Positions 1-6,543 of a stretch of DNA of 22,285 bases are shown here, in pieces. The first letter of the stretch is position 1. The number at the start of each line of letters is the position of its first letter. The notes under the pieces are model-generated. The model was not told the origin of the DNA. It made no database searches and was given only the letters and a program-made list of their open reading frames with translations. The DNA is from Actinomycetota bacterium (lineage in GTDB: Bacteria > Actinomycetota > Acidimicrobiia > IMCC26256 > PALSA-610): positions 1 to 22,285 of the forward strand of contig SXJQ01000006.1 in the NCBI GenBank assembly GCA_005779345.1, written 5' to 3'. A program made the position numbers and the translations under genes.

Positions 1-2
1 TC

Positions 3-653
3 CCGCGCAAGATCCTGCGCGACGAGCAATACGCGGGCGCCCGAACCGAGATGGCCGCGGCGTGCGGCACGATCGCCGCCCGGCTGCACGCGACCCCCGT
101 CGCAGGCCTTCCCGCGTTGGCGGTGCAGGGTGCCGCGGCACAGCTCGATCAGTGGACGCAGATCCTCGACACCTTCGGCGAGCCCCATCCTGCGTTCGAG
201 CTCGGTGCGCGCTGGATGCGCGAGCGCATCCCTTGCGGACCCCCCGCCCCGGTCCTCGTCCATGGCGATTACCGCAACGGCAACTTCATCGTCGGTCCCG
301 AGGGCATCCGGGCGGTGCTCGATTGGGAACTCGCGCACCTCGGCGATCCCATCGAGGACCTGGGCTGGCTCTGCGCACGCGCGTGGCGCTTCGGCGTCGA
401 CCGTGTCGTCGGAGGATTCGGCGACGTGTCCGACCTCCTCGACGCGTACGAGGCTGCCGGAGGCGCGCGCCCCGATCTCGACACCCTGCGCTTCTGGGTC
501 GCGCTCGCGACCTTCAAGTGGGGGGTCATGTGTCTGATCCAGGCATTCACGCACCTCAACGGGCTCGTCCGCTCGGTCGAGCTCGCGGCGATCGGACGTC
601 GCGTGGTCGAGAACGAATGGGATCTGCTCACCATCGTCGACGGGGGCTGGTGA
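3..653 (+). CDS. APH-family phosphotransferase, 5'-truncated (LvaA/ACAD10-11 kinase-like)
   Basis: The frame is open to the window edge, so the N-lobe and true start lie outside; about 216 codons of a protein that is usually near 340 residues are visible. The kinase-like catalytic loop HGDYRNGNF (bases 261-287, with the H-x-D-x4-N pattern) is followed by the metal-binding LDWE at 318-329 and LAHLGDPIEDLGW. This form is typical of the APH proteins of acyl-CoA metabolism rather than of antibiotic-resistance enzymes. The next gene is a DUF6285 protein one base away. As I recall, that pairing matches LvaA/LvaB of levulinate catabolism, where LvaA phosphorylates a 4-hydroxyacyl-CoA with ATP. A similar role here is inference. 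The protein would be cytoplasmic. Family is sure, substrate is not. Confidence 0.9.
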   Translation, partial: PRKILRDEQYAGARTEMAAACGTIAARLHATPVAGLPALAVQGAAAQLDQWTQILDTFGEPHPAFELGARWMRERIPCGPPAPVLVHGDYRNGNFIVGPEGIRAVLDWELAHLGDPIEDLGWLCARAWRFGVDRVVGGFGDVSDLLDAYEAAGGARPDLDTLRFWVALATFKWGVMCLIQAFTHLNGLVRSVELAAIGRRVVENEWDLLTIVDGGW

Positions 654-654
654 C

Positions 655-1053
655 GTGGCCGAGCGCCCGACCGCAGGAGAGCTGCTCGAAGCCGTGCGCG
701 AATTCCTCGAGCACGACGCGCTTCCCGCGCTCGAAGGACGGCCGGCCTTCCACGCGCGCGTCGCGATCAACACGATCGCGATCGTCGAACGTGAACTCGC
801 GCTCGGACCTGCGAACGACGCGGCGGAACAAGCACGGTTGTCGACACTGCTCGGTCACGGCGGCGAACTCGACTCGCTCCGAGCCGAGGTGTCGTCGGCG
901 ATCCGTTCCGGCGCGCTCGACGACCGGCGCGCCGAGGTCCTCGACGCCTTGCGCGCATCGACTCGGGCCGCCCTCGCCGTCGCGAATCCGAAGTACCTCG
1001 GGCCGGATCCGGGACCGCCGCACGATCCTCCGACGACGAAGGGAACACCGTGA
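655..1053 (+). CDS. DUF6285 domain protein (LvaB-like partner of APH kinase)
   Basis: A 132-residue soluble, mostly helical protein with the DUF6285 look: an N-terminal RPTAGELLEAVREFLEHDALP, then the ARVAINTIAIVERELALGP segment, and a C-terminal ANPKYL motif. The start is GTG, one base after the stop of the APH gene, so the two are surely co-transcribed and probably translationally coupled. I see no catalytic motif. The family is small and is typically found beside APH-type kinases and acyl-CoA dehydrogenases. In the levulinate pathway the small LvaB protein is needed for LvaA activity, as I recall. I infer that this protein is a subunit or activator of the upstream kinase. Its stop overlaps the start of the next gene (GTGA). 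Confidence 0.85.
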   Translation: MAERPTAGELLEAVREFLEHDALPALEGRPAFHARVAINTIAIVERELALGPANDAAEQARLSTLLGHGGELDSLRAEVSSAIRSGALDDRRAEVLDALRASTRAALAVANPKYLGPDPGPPHDPPTTKGTP

Positions 1054-4016
1054 GCCGACGGCGCATCGCAGGATTGCTCATCGGCGTCGTCGTCGGATCG
1101 ATCGCGACGGGCGCCTCCGCCCAGACGGATGGGACCGCGGCCGAGTCGACCACGTCGACGACGCTCGATGCAGCCACGAACGATGCTGGCACGAACGATG
1201 CCGGCACGAACGACGCCGGCGTCGACGGTCGCTACCGCGGCTTCGGCGACGGCGGCGGGTTCTTGAACCTGCTCCCACCGGGCCAGAACTCCGGCGTCAC
1301 GTCGGCGACGCTCGGTGAGATCCAGGCCGCGCTCGCCGGCGACGGTGAGTTCCCCGCGCACTACGAGGACCAGCTCCGCCTCTATGACGCGTTGGTGCAG
1401 GCCGACGAGCTCACCGACGCCCGGCTCACCGATTACTTCAAGGACGCGTCGTTCGGGGTGACGAACGACGACATCGGTCGCGTCTATCGACCCCACGACG
1501 ACGTCACCGTGATCCGCGACGAGAGCTTCGGCGTCGCCCACATCTACGGACGCACTCGTTACGCAACGATGTACGCGCAGGGGTACACGTCCGCCGAGGA
1601 CCGCATGTTCTTCATGGACGTCCTCCGCCACGTCGGGAGGGGCCGCCTCGCCGAGCTCATCGGCTACAGCGACGACTTCGCCGGACGCGACCGCGACACG
1701 GTGGGCAGCTCGCCCTACACCGAAGCCGATCTCCAGGCGCAGGTCGACGAACTCGCGAACTCCGGCCCTGAGGGCGCGGCGATCCTCGCCGATGTCGAGG
1801 CCTACGCGGACGGCGTCAACTCCTTCATCGAGGAGATCGCCACCGACCCGACGCGCACACCGGTCGAGTACACCCTGTTGCAGACGGCGCCCCAACCGTG
1901 GATCCCCGAGGACGCGGTCGCGATCGCGACGCTCGTCGGCGGCATCTTCGGCCGTGGGGGCGGACGCGAGGTCGCCAACGCCTGCGGGCTCCAGCGGCTC
2001 CGAGCCAACCTCGACGGCGACGCGGACGCCGCGCGGACGATCTTCGACGATCTCCACTTCGTCGATGCCGCCGACTCCCCGACCACCGGTTCCGACGTCG
2101 CGCCGTACGCACTCGCCCGACCCGACGCGCCCGACCCGGCCGCCAACCCAGAGATCGACTGCACATCACTCGTACCGATCAGCGACGCGTCGCCACGGAC
2201 CGACGATCTCGCCGCCGGCCTCGGCGCCACGACCTCACTCCTCGCGAGCGACGGGCGCTTCGCTCCGACGGTCGCCTTCCTCGATGCGCTCGCGCGCGCG
2301 CGACGCGACGGGGTGCACCTCTCGAACGCGATCCTCGTCGCGGGCGACCGCACGGCAGCGGGCCGACCGATCGCGGTCTTCGGACCGCAGATCGGCTACT
2401 CGGCGCCCGAGTTGCTGACCGAGAAGGACGTCCACGGGCCGGGCATCGACGCGCGGGGCGTCGGGTTCCTCGGCGTCGACCTGTACGTGCTGCTCGGACG
2501 CGGCGACCGCTACGCCTGGTCGGCGACATCGTCGGGTGCCGACAACGTCGATCAAGTCTTGCTGCGACTGTGCGATCCCGCGGGCGGTGCTGCGACGACC
2601 GCGTCGAAGGGATACGAACGCAACGGCGACTGCGTCGAGATCGAGTCGTGGGAACACGTGCTCGATGCGCCCGCGACCGCCCTCGCGCCAGAGGCGCGCA
2701 CAGTTGCCTGGCAGGTCGAACGCAGCGAGTACGGGCCGCTGCTGTTCCGCGGCACGCTCCTCGACGGTGTGCCGATCGCAGTCGCCGAACACCGCACCAC
2801 CTACGGCCGCGAGATCACGTCGGCCGTCGGTTTCAAGCAACTCAACGACCCCGACTACATGGCGGGCGGCGTCGACGCATTTCGTCGAGCGACGGGCGAA
2901 GGCATCGACTACACGTTCAACTGGTTCTACGTCGACGACCGCGACATCGCGTTTCAGGACTCGTGCCGGTGTCCCGTCCGGGCCGCCGACGCCGACCCGA
3001 CGATGCCGGTGCTCGCCGGGGCCGGCTTCGACTGGACCGGCGAGTTCCTCGATGCCGCTGATCTCCCGCACGCGGTCGATCCCGAGTCGGGGTACTTGGT
3101 GAGCTGGAACAACCGACCGGCTCCCGGTTGGGGTTCGAGCGACGCCGAGTTCGACTACGGCCCCGTCCACCGCAGTCTGCTCCTCTCACGCGCGGTCGAA
3201 CGCCGACTCGCGGCCGACGAGACCACGGAGCCGTCGGTCACCCGCGCCGACCTCGTGGCGATCATGCGCGACGGCGCGACGCAGGACCTGCGCGGCGTGG
3301 AGGTCCTACCCCTGCTGCTCGAGGTGATGGGCGAAGCGCCCGCCGGCATCGACGCGCGAGTGCTCGATCTCCGGGAGCGGCTCGAGATCTGGGCCGACGG
3401 CGGCGCGTTCCGCCGCGACGCCGACGGTGATGGCGCGTACGACGACGCGGTCGCCCCGGCGGTGATCGACGCGTGGTGGCCACGTGTGGTCGACGCGATC
3501 TTCGCCGACGACGGTGACGCTCGGGCCGCGCTCGACCTCGGCCTCGGCGGGCTCGACAACCCCAGCGGCAGCGCGGGCCACGTCGTGCGTGCGCTCCGGC
3601 CCGGCGACCACCCGTTCACGTACGCGTACTGCGCGGACGGGTGCGCACCGGCCCTGTGGGACTCGCTCGCCACGACCGTCGGCGACCTCGAGACCGAGTT
3701 CGGTTCGCCCGACGTCGCCGATTGGGAGCGCACGGTCGCCGACGACGAGATCCACTACGCGACGCTCCTCGCAGGGATGCCCACGATCGACTGGCAGAAC
3801 CGACCGACGTTCCAACAAGTCGTCCAGCTCGAAACCGGGTCGGATCGGCCCGAACCGTCCGACGGTGATCTGCCGACCACCACAGCGGCGGGCGCGGGCG
3901 ACGCCGCCGACGGCGGCGGCAGCAGCGCCATTGGCATCGTCGTCGGCGCCGGCGTCCTGGCACTCATCATCGGCGGGGCGCTCCTGCGGCAACGACGTCG
4001 ACGTCGGCGCGACTGA
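1050..4016 (+). CDS. Penicillin acylase family Ntn hydrolase, secreted and C-terminally anchored
   Basis: A 988-residue precursor. Residues 1-24 form a signal peptide (three Arg, a hydrophobic core, then ASA before Q25). Residues 43-57 are three TNDAG repeats. The autoproteolytic nucleophile is probably Ser425 in HLSNAILVAGDRTAAGRP, which matches the SNA...SG.RT.SGRP junction of the family. This would give an alpha chain of about 400 and a beta chain of about 564 residues. GPQIGYSAPE, YAWSATSSG and WNNRP are further family motifs. A calcium-loop-like DADGDGAYDD lies at 790-799. A hydrophobic helix near 959-979 followed by RQRRRRRRD should anchor it in the membrane facing outward. Such enzymes hydrolyse amides such as acyl-homoserine lactones, beta-lactam side chains or lipopeptides; the substrate here is unknown. 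The GTG start overlaps the previous stop. Confidence 0.93.
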   Translation: MSRRRIAGLLIGVVVGSIATGASAQTDGTAAESTTSTTLDAATNDAGTNDAGTNDAGVDGRYRGFGDGGGFLNLLPPGQNSGVTSATLGEIQAALAGDGEFPAHYEDQLRLYDALVQADELTDARLTDYFKDASFGVTNDDIGRVYRPHDDVTVIRDESFGVAHIYGRTRYATMYAQGYTSAEDRMFFMDVLRHVGRGRLAELIGYSDDFAGRDRDTVGSSPYTEADLQAQVDELANSGPEGAAILADVEAYADGVNSFIEEIATDPTRTPVEYTLLQTAPQPWIPEDAVAIATLVGGIFGRGGGREVANACGLQRLRANLDGDADAARTIFDDLHFVDAADSPTTGSDVAPYALARPDAPDPAANPEIDCTSLVPISDASPRTDDLAAGLGATTSLLASDGRFAPTVAFLDALARARRDGVHLSNAILVAGDRTAAGRPIAVFGPQIGYSAPELLTEKDVHGPGIDARGVGFLGVDLYVLLGRGDRYAWSATSSGADNVDQVLLRLCDPAGGAATTASKGYERNGDCVEIESWEHVLDAPATALAPEARTVAWQVERSEYGPLLFRGTLLDGVPIAVAEHRTTYGREITSAVGFKQLNDPDYMAGGVDAFRRATGEGIDYTFNWFYVDDRDIAFQDSCRCPVRAADADPTMPVLAGAGFDWTGEFLDAADLPHAVDPESGYLVSWNNRPAPGWGSSDAEFDYGPVHRSLLLSRAVERRLAADETTEPSVTRADLVAIMRDGATQDLRGVEVLPLLLEVMGEAPAGIDARVLDLRERLEIWADGGAFRRDADGDGAYDDAVAPAVIDAWWPRVVDAIFADDGDARAALDLGLGGLDNPSGSAGHVVRALRPGDHPFTYAYCADGCAPALWDSLATTVGDLETEFGSPDVADWERTVADDEIHYATLLAGMPTIDWQNRPTFQQVVQLETGSDRPEPSDGDLPTTTAAGAGDAADGGGSSAIGIVVGAGVLALIIGGALLRQRRRRRRD
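1176..1220 (+). repeat. Three in-frame 15-bp tandem repeats (TNDAG)3
   Basis: Three adjacent 15-base units starting at 1176, 1191 and 1206 read ACGAACGAYGCYGGC, differing at only two third-codon positions. They encode (Thr-Asn-Asp-Ala-Gly)3 in the low-complexity linker just after the signal peptide of the Ntn hydrolase. The unit is a multiple of three, so copy number can vary without breaking the frame. Confidence 0.9.
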
Positions 4017-4026
4017 CCCGTTCGCC

Positions 4027-4032
4027 TACCAT
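4027..4032 (+). promoter_or_regulatory. Candidate -10 box of xthA
   Basis: TACCAT fits the TANNNT -10 form and ends ten bases before the ATG at 4043, which gives a predicted leader of about four bases. No Shine-Dalgarno sequence is seen. The 26-base gap after the hydrolase gene would therefore hold an independent promoter. No good -35 box is visible. Confidence 0.45.
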
Positions 4033-4042
4033 CCCGCGCGCC

Positions 4043-4822
4043 ATGAGGATCGCGACCTGGAACGTCAACTCGCTGAAGGCGCGCCTCCCGCGCGTCGAGG
4101 AGTTTCTCGGGTACGCCGACGTCGACGTCGTGTGTCTCCAGGAGACCAAGCTCTCCGACAAGGCGTTCCCCGCGCTCACGTTCCAAGAACTCGGCTACGA
4201 CTCGGTGCACCACGGTCAGGGTCAATGGAACGGTGTCGCGATCCTGTCGCGGGTCGGGCTTTCCGACCCGGCATTCGGGTTCGGCGACGGCTTTACCGAT
4301 CCGTACGAGGGCGACGCGCGGCTCGTTGCCGCGACCTGCGACGGCGTGCGGGTCGTCTCGGTGTACGTACCCAACGGACGGGCCGTCGACACCGATCACT
4401 ACGAGCGCAAGCTCCAGTGGTTCGCGGTCTTGCGCGATTGGATGGCGGCGCATCACACGCCCGACGACGCCGTCGCGATCCTGGGCGACTACAACGTCGC
4501 GCCGGGCGACGACGACGTGTGGAACATCGAGGCCTTCGCGGGCTCGACGCACGTCACCCCGAACGAGCGCGCGGCCGTCGACGCGCTGTGCGCCTGGGGG
4601 CTCACCGATGCGTTCCGCGTCGTGTATCCCGGCGTCGATGGTCTGTACAGCTATTGGGACTATCGCGCCGGCGACTTCCACCAGCACCGCGGGATGCGGA
4701 TCGACCTCGCCTTGACGAGTCGATCCGTCACCGAGCGTCTCACCTGGGCGGTCGTCGACCGCAACGCGCGCAAGGGAACACAGCCGAGCGATCACGCCCC
4801 CGTCATCTTCGATCTCGCGTAG
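4043..4822 (+). CDS. xthA: Exodeoxyribonuclease III (AP endonuclease)
   Basis: A 259-residue member of the exonuclease III/APE1 fold, acting in base-excision repair: it cuts at abasic sites and trims 3'-blocked ends. Catalytic motifs are all present and in order: WNVNSLKAR with Asn7, LQETK with metal ligand Glu34 (the same numbers as the E. coli enzyme), VYVPNGR, LGDYNVAP with Asp149 and Asn151, and the C-terminal SDHAP with Asp250-His251. Length is normal for the family. The ATG at 4043 gives the conserved MRIATWNVNS start. It is a single gene between the acylase operon and the convergent oxygenase gene and probably uses its own near-leaderless promoter. Confidence 0.97.
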   Translation: MRIATWNVNSLKARLPRVEEFLGYADVDVVCLQETKLSDKAFPALTFQELGYDSVHHGQGQWNGVAILSRVGLSDPAFGFGDGFTDPYEGDARLVAATCDGVRVVSVYVPNGRAVDTDHYERKLQWFAVLRDWMAAHHTPDDAVAILGDYNVAPGDDDVWNIEAFAGSTHVTPNERAAVDALCAWGLTDAFRVVYPGVDGLYSYWDYRAGDFHQHRGMRIDLALTSRSVTERLTWAVVDRNARKGTQPSDHAPVIFDLA

Positions 4823-4825
4823 GCC

Positions 4826-4859
4826 GTCGTACTCCGAGTCGCCCGACGGGCTCAGACGA
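4826..4859. terminator. Weak hairpin between convergent genes
   Basis: The 29-base gap between the xthA stop and the oxygenase stop, plus flanks, can fold with GTCGT pairing to ACGAC and an inner GAG-CCC/GGG-CTC stem that carries a bulge. It could end transcription from both sides. The stem is broken and there is no U-run, so support is low. Confidence 0.25.
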
Positions 4860-5790
4860 CCGGCGTGCCCGTGTGGTCGACGCCACAGAGCCGGCGCCAG
4901 CCCCTCGGCACACGGTCGGCCGGAAACGCGCCGACCAGCAGCAATTGGTCGAGCACCGGACGCGTCGCGACGTGGCGGATCGCAACGCGTTCGGAGGTGC
5001 GGTGCGCGGCGCGCCACGTGCGAAAGCCGGGGAGTCCGACGGTCGCGTACACACCGGGATGCACCATCGACTCGAACAACCCCTGGATGATGCGCGGCGC
5101 GAGACGACGGACGCGGAACCGCTCGCGGTGCCCGGCGCGCGCCCACAGGTCGGGGAGCAGCATGCGCGCGAAGGAGAGATGACGGGCTTCCTCGGCGCGG
5201 TGGTAGCGATTGATCGCGCGCAGTAACGGCGCGGTGTCGGCGTGTTCGCTCGCCAGCTCTTGGAGGTGGTCGGGGATCTCCTCGCCGGCGAGGAGCATGA
5301 CGCAGAAGAAGGCTCGCTCGCGCTGCGCGATCCTGGCGATCCGGCGCCGGGCACGGGCCGCGAGACCGTGGTCGAGCGGGTTGGCAGCCGTGGCTCCGAG
5401 TTCGTCGAGGAGGCGGAGGAACGCCCGTTGGTGGCGGGTCTCCTCGGCGACCTCGTGGAGGAGGTAGGGAAAGCGCGGGTCGCGCAAGTCGTCGGCGTGG
5501 GCGACCCACAGCGACAGGATCGCGTCGAGCATCGCCTCGAAACGGATCCCCGCGGCGAGCATCGCAGCGACCTCTTCGCGCGACAGTTGGGTGCGCTGCT
5601 GCGGCGTGAGGTCGACCGCGAGGCCGTGGATCGACAGCAGTTCGTCGGGGAGGACGGCACCGGTGCCGAGCGTCCCCCAGGCGAACTCGGTGTCGGGTTC
5701 CACGGCGCGCCGCACCGAGAGGTCGGCGAGTCGCCGGAGTCGTTCGGTCGGGTCGTCGCGAACGGCAGCAGGAGCGGGAGCGAGAGTCAT
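4852..5790 (-). CDS. AurF-like diiron oxygenase
   Basis: A 312-residue all-helical protein of the AurF type (p-aminobenzoate N-oxygenase family, ferritin-like). All seven expected metal ligands can be assigned: Glu85 (GIRFEAML), Glu117 and His120 (EVAEETRH), Glu170 or Glu171 (LAGEEIP), and His197, Glu201 and His204 (YHRAEEARH). The H-x3-E-x2-H spacing of the last three equals that of AurF. Such enzymes oxidise aryl amines or C-H bonds using oxygen; the substrate here is not known. I chose the ATG at 5790, not an in-frame ATG at 5838. The longer form would translate through a palindrome and promoter, and a -35/-10 pair ends exactly six bases before 5790. It is divergent from a TetR gene that probably controls it. 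Confidence 0.88.
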   Translation of the reverse strand: MTLAPAPAAVRDDPTERLRRLADLSVRRAVEPDTEFAWGTLGTGAVLPDELLSIHGLAVDLTPQQRTQLSREEVAAMLAAGIRFEAMLDAILSLWVAHADDLRDPRFPYLLHEVAEETRHQRAFLRLLDELGATAANPLDHGLAARARRRIARIAQRERAFFCVMLLAGEEIPDHLQELASEHADTAPLLRAINRYHRAEEARHLSFARMLLPDLWARAGHRERFRVRRLAPRIIQGLFESMVHPGVYATVGLPGFRTWRAAHRTSERVAIRHVATRPVLDQLLLVGAFPADRVPRGWRRLCGVDHTGTPVV

Positions 5791-5796
5791 ACCTGC

Positions 5797-5825
5797 ATCC
5801 TGGCGGCAGTAATTTGACAAGTCAA
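5797..5825 (-). promoter_or_regulatory. Leaderless promoter of the diiron oxygenase gene
   Basis: On the minus strand, TTGACT (5825-5820) is a good -35 box, followed by a 17-base spacer, CAGGAT (5802-5797) as -10, six bases, then the ATG at 5790. Transcription would begin at or next to the A of the ATG, so the mRNA is leaderless. The -35 box lies inside the TTGAC-GTCAA palindrome. Confidence 0.6.
5814..5825. promoter_or_regulatory. Palindromic operator candidate, TTGAC-N2-GTCAA
   Basis: TTGACAAGTCAA has perfect 5-base half-sites around two bases. It sits between the divergent oxygenase and TetR genes and covers the oxygenase -35 box, so a bound repressor would block that promoter. A further AAGTCA at 5837-5842 may extend the site. 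The likely binder is the adjacent TetR protein, by inference from the divergent layout common in this family. Confidence 0.6.
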
Positions 5826-5863
5826 GGAATTTCATCAAGTCATTGGAGACTGCCGCGCTGGCC

Positions 5864-5869
5864 TAGGCT
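5864..5869 (+). promoter_or_regulatory. -10 box of the tetR-type gene (leaderless)
   Basis: TAGGCT is followed by exactly six bases and then the GTG at 5876, so the predicted first transcribed base is the G of the start codon. The -35 region is poor (around ATTGGA at 5842-5847). Confidence 0.55.
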
Positions 5870-5875
5870 GTCGGC

Positions 5876-6529
5876 GTGATGCTCTCCGAGCCACACCTCC
5901 GAACGATCCCGCCCGAGGGCGGCAAGGGCGATCGCAGCCGCCGCAGGCTGCTCGAGATCGCGGTGGCCCGGTTCGCGGCCGAGGGGTACCGGCGTACATC
6001 GGTCTCCGAGATCGCGCGCGCCGCCGACCTCACCCCGGCCGCCGCATACGCCTACTTCGCCGGGAAGGAGGCGCTGTTCGTCGCGGCCGTCGACCTCGAC
6101 GCGAGCGGCCTCGTCGATCACGCGCGTACCGTGATGAGCGAGACGGGCAGCGACATCGCCGACCAACTCGTGGAGACGCTCACGCTGCTCATCGCTCGAC
6201 TGCCCGAGCACCCCCTTGCCCGACGCGTGCTCGCGGGTCGAGAACCGGACGCGATCGGCCGACTCCTCGACCTCCCGTCGCTCGCCGCGTTCCGCCGTGA
6301 GATCGAAGCGCGCTTGCGCTCCGCGCAATCGGAGGGTGCGCTGCGCGACGACGTCGATCCGGCCGCGCTCGCCGCCGGTCTCGAGACGCTCGTGCTCGCG
6401 CTCCTCATGGGGCAGGTGCAGACCGGCGTCGAAACCTCGGCCGAGCGCGCGTTCGGCGTCGCGACCGTCTTGCAAGCGGCGCTCCGCCCCCCATCGAGAG
6501 GTGCGTCGATCGCTACGCGTGACGCGTAG
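5876..6529 (+). CDS. TetR/AcrR-family transcriptional regulator
   Basis: A 217-residue one-component repressor type. The N-terminal DNA-binding domain is clear: SRRRLLEIAVARFAAEGYRRTSVSEIARAADLTPAAAYAYFAGKE (three helices with the usual Y-x-Y/HF-x-x-KE end), at about residues 20-64. The C-terminal half is a variable helical ligand-binding and dimer domain with no named ligand. GTG at 5876 is followed by ATG at 5879; I prefer the GTG because the -10 box is placed for a leaderless start there, but either gives nearly the same protein. It is divergent from the diiron oxygenase and probably represses it. Its 3' end overlaps the convergent MFS gene by 17 bases. Confidence 0.92.
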   Translation: MMLSEPHLRTIPPEGGKGDRSRRRLLEIAVARFAAEGYRRTSVSEIARAADLTPAAAYAYFAGKEALFVAAVDLDASGLVDHARTVMSETGSDIADQLVETLTLLIARLPEHPLARRVLAGREPDAIGRLLDLPSLAAFRREIEARLRSAQSEGALRDDVDPAALAAGLETLVLALLMGQVQTGVETSAERAFGVATVLQAALRPPSRGASIATRDA

Positions 6530-6543
6530 CTTTCGACGCACCT
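6499..6543. terminator. Bidirectional hairpin over both stop codons
   Basis: A near-perfect 45-base inverted repeat: an 11-bp outer stem (6499-6509 with 6533-6543), a 2x2 internal loop, an 8-bp inner stem (6512-6519 with 6523-6530) and a TGA loop. The TAG stops of tetR (6527-6529) and of the MFS gene (6515-6513, minus strand) are mirror images in the inner stem. Position and symmetry suit a two-way terminator or RNA-end stabiliser. No long U-run follows. Confidence 0.7.

Noticed and set aside
855..2057. A 400-codon open frame on the minus strand over the hydrolase gene
   Set aside because: It is antisense to the clear penicillin-acylase frame, has a low-complexity Val/Arg/Asp-rich product and no motif; long chance frames are common in GC-rich coding DNA.
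4017..4042. Terminator after the hydrolase gene
   Set aside because: The gap is only 26 bases and holds no stable inverted repeat; it instead carries the xthA -10 box.
3755..5509. A 584-codon minus-strand open frame across the hydrolase, xthA and oxygenase genes
   Set aside because: It crosses three well-supported genes, is Arg/Pro-rich and has no domain pattern.
5791..5838. An N-terminal extension of the diiron oxygenase to an ATG at 5838
   Set aside because: It would code through the palindrome and the -35/-10 boxes, and the extra residues are not part of the family domain.
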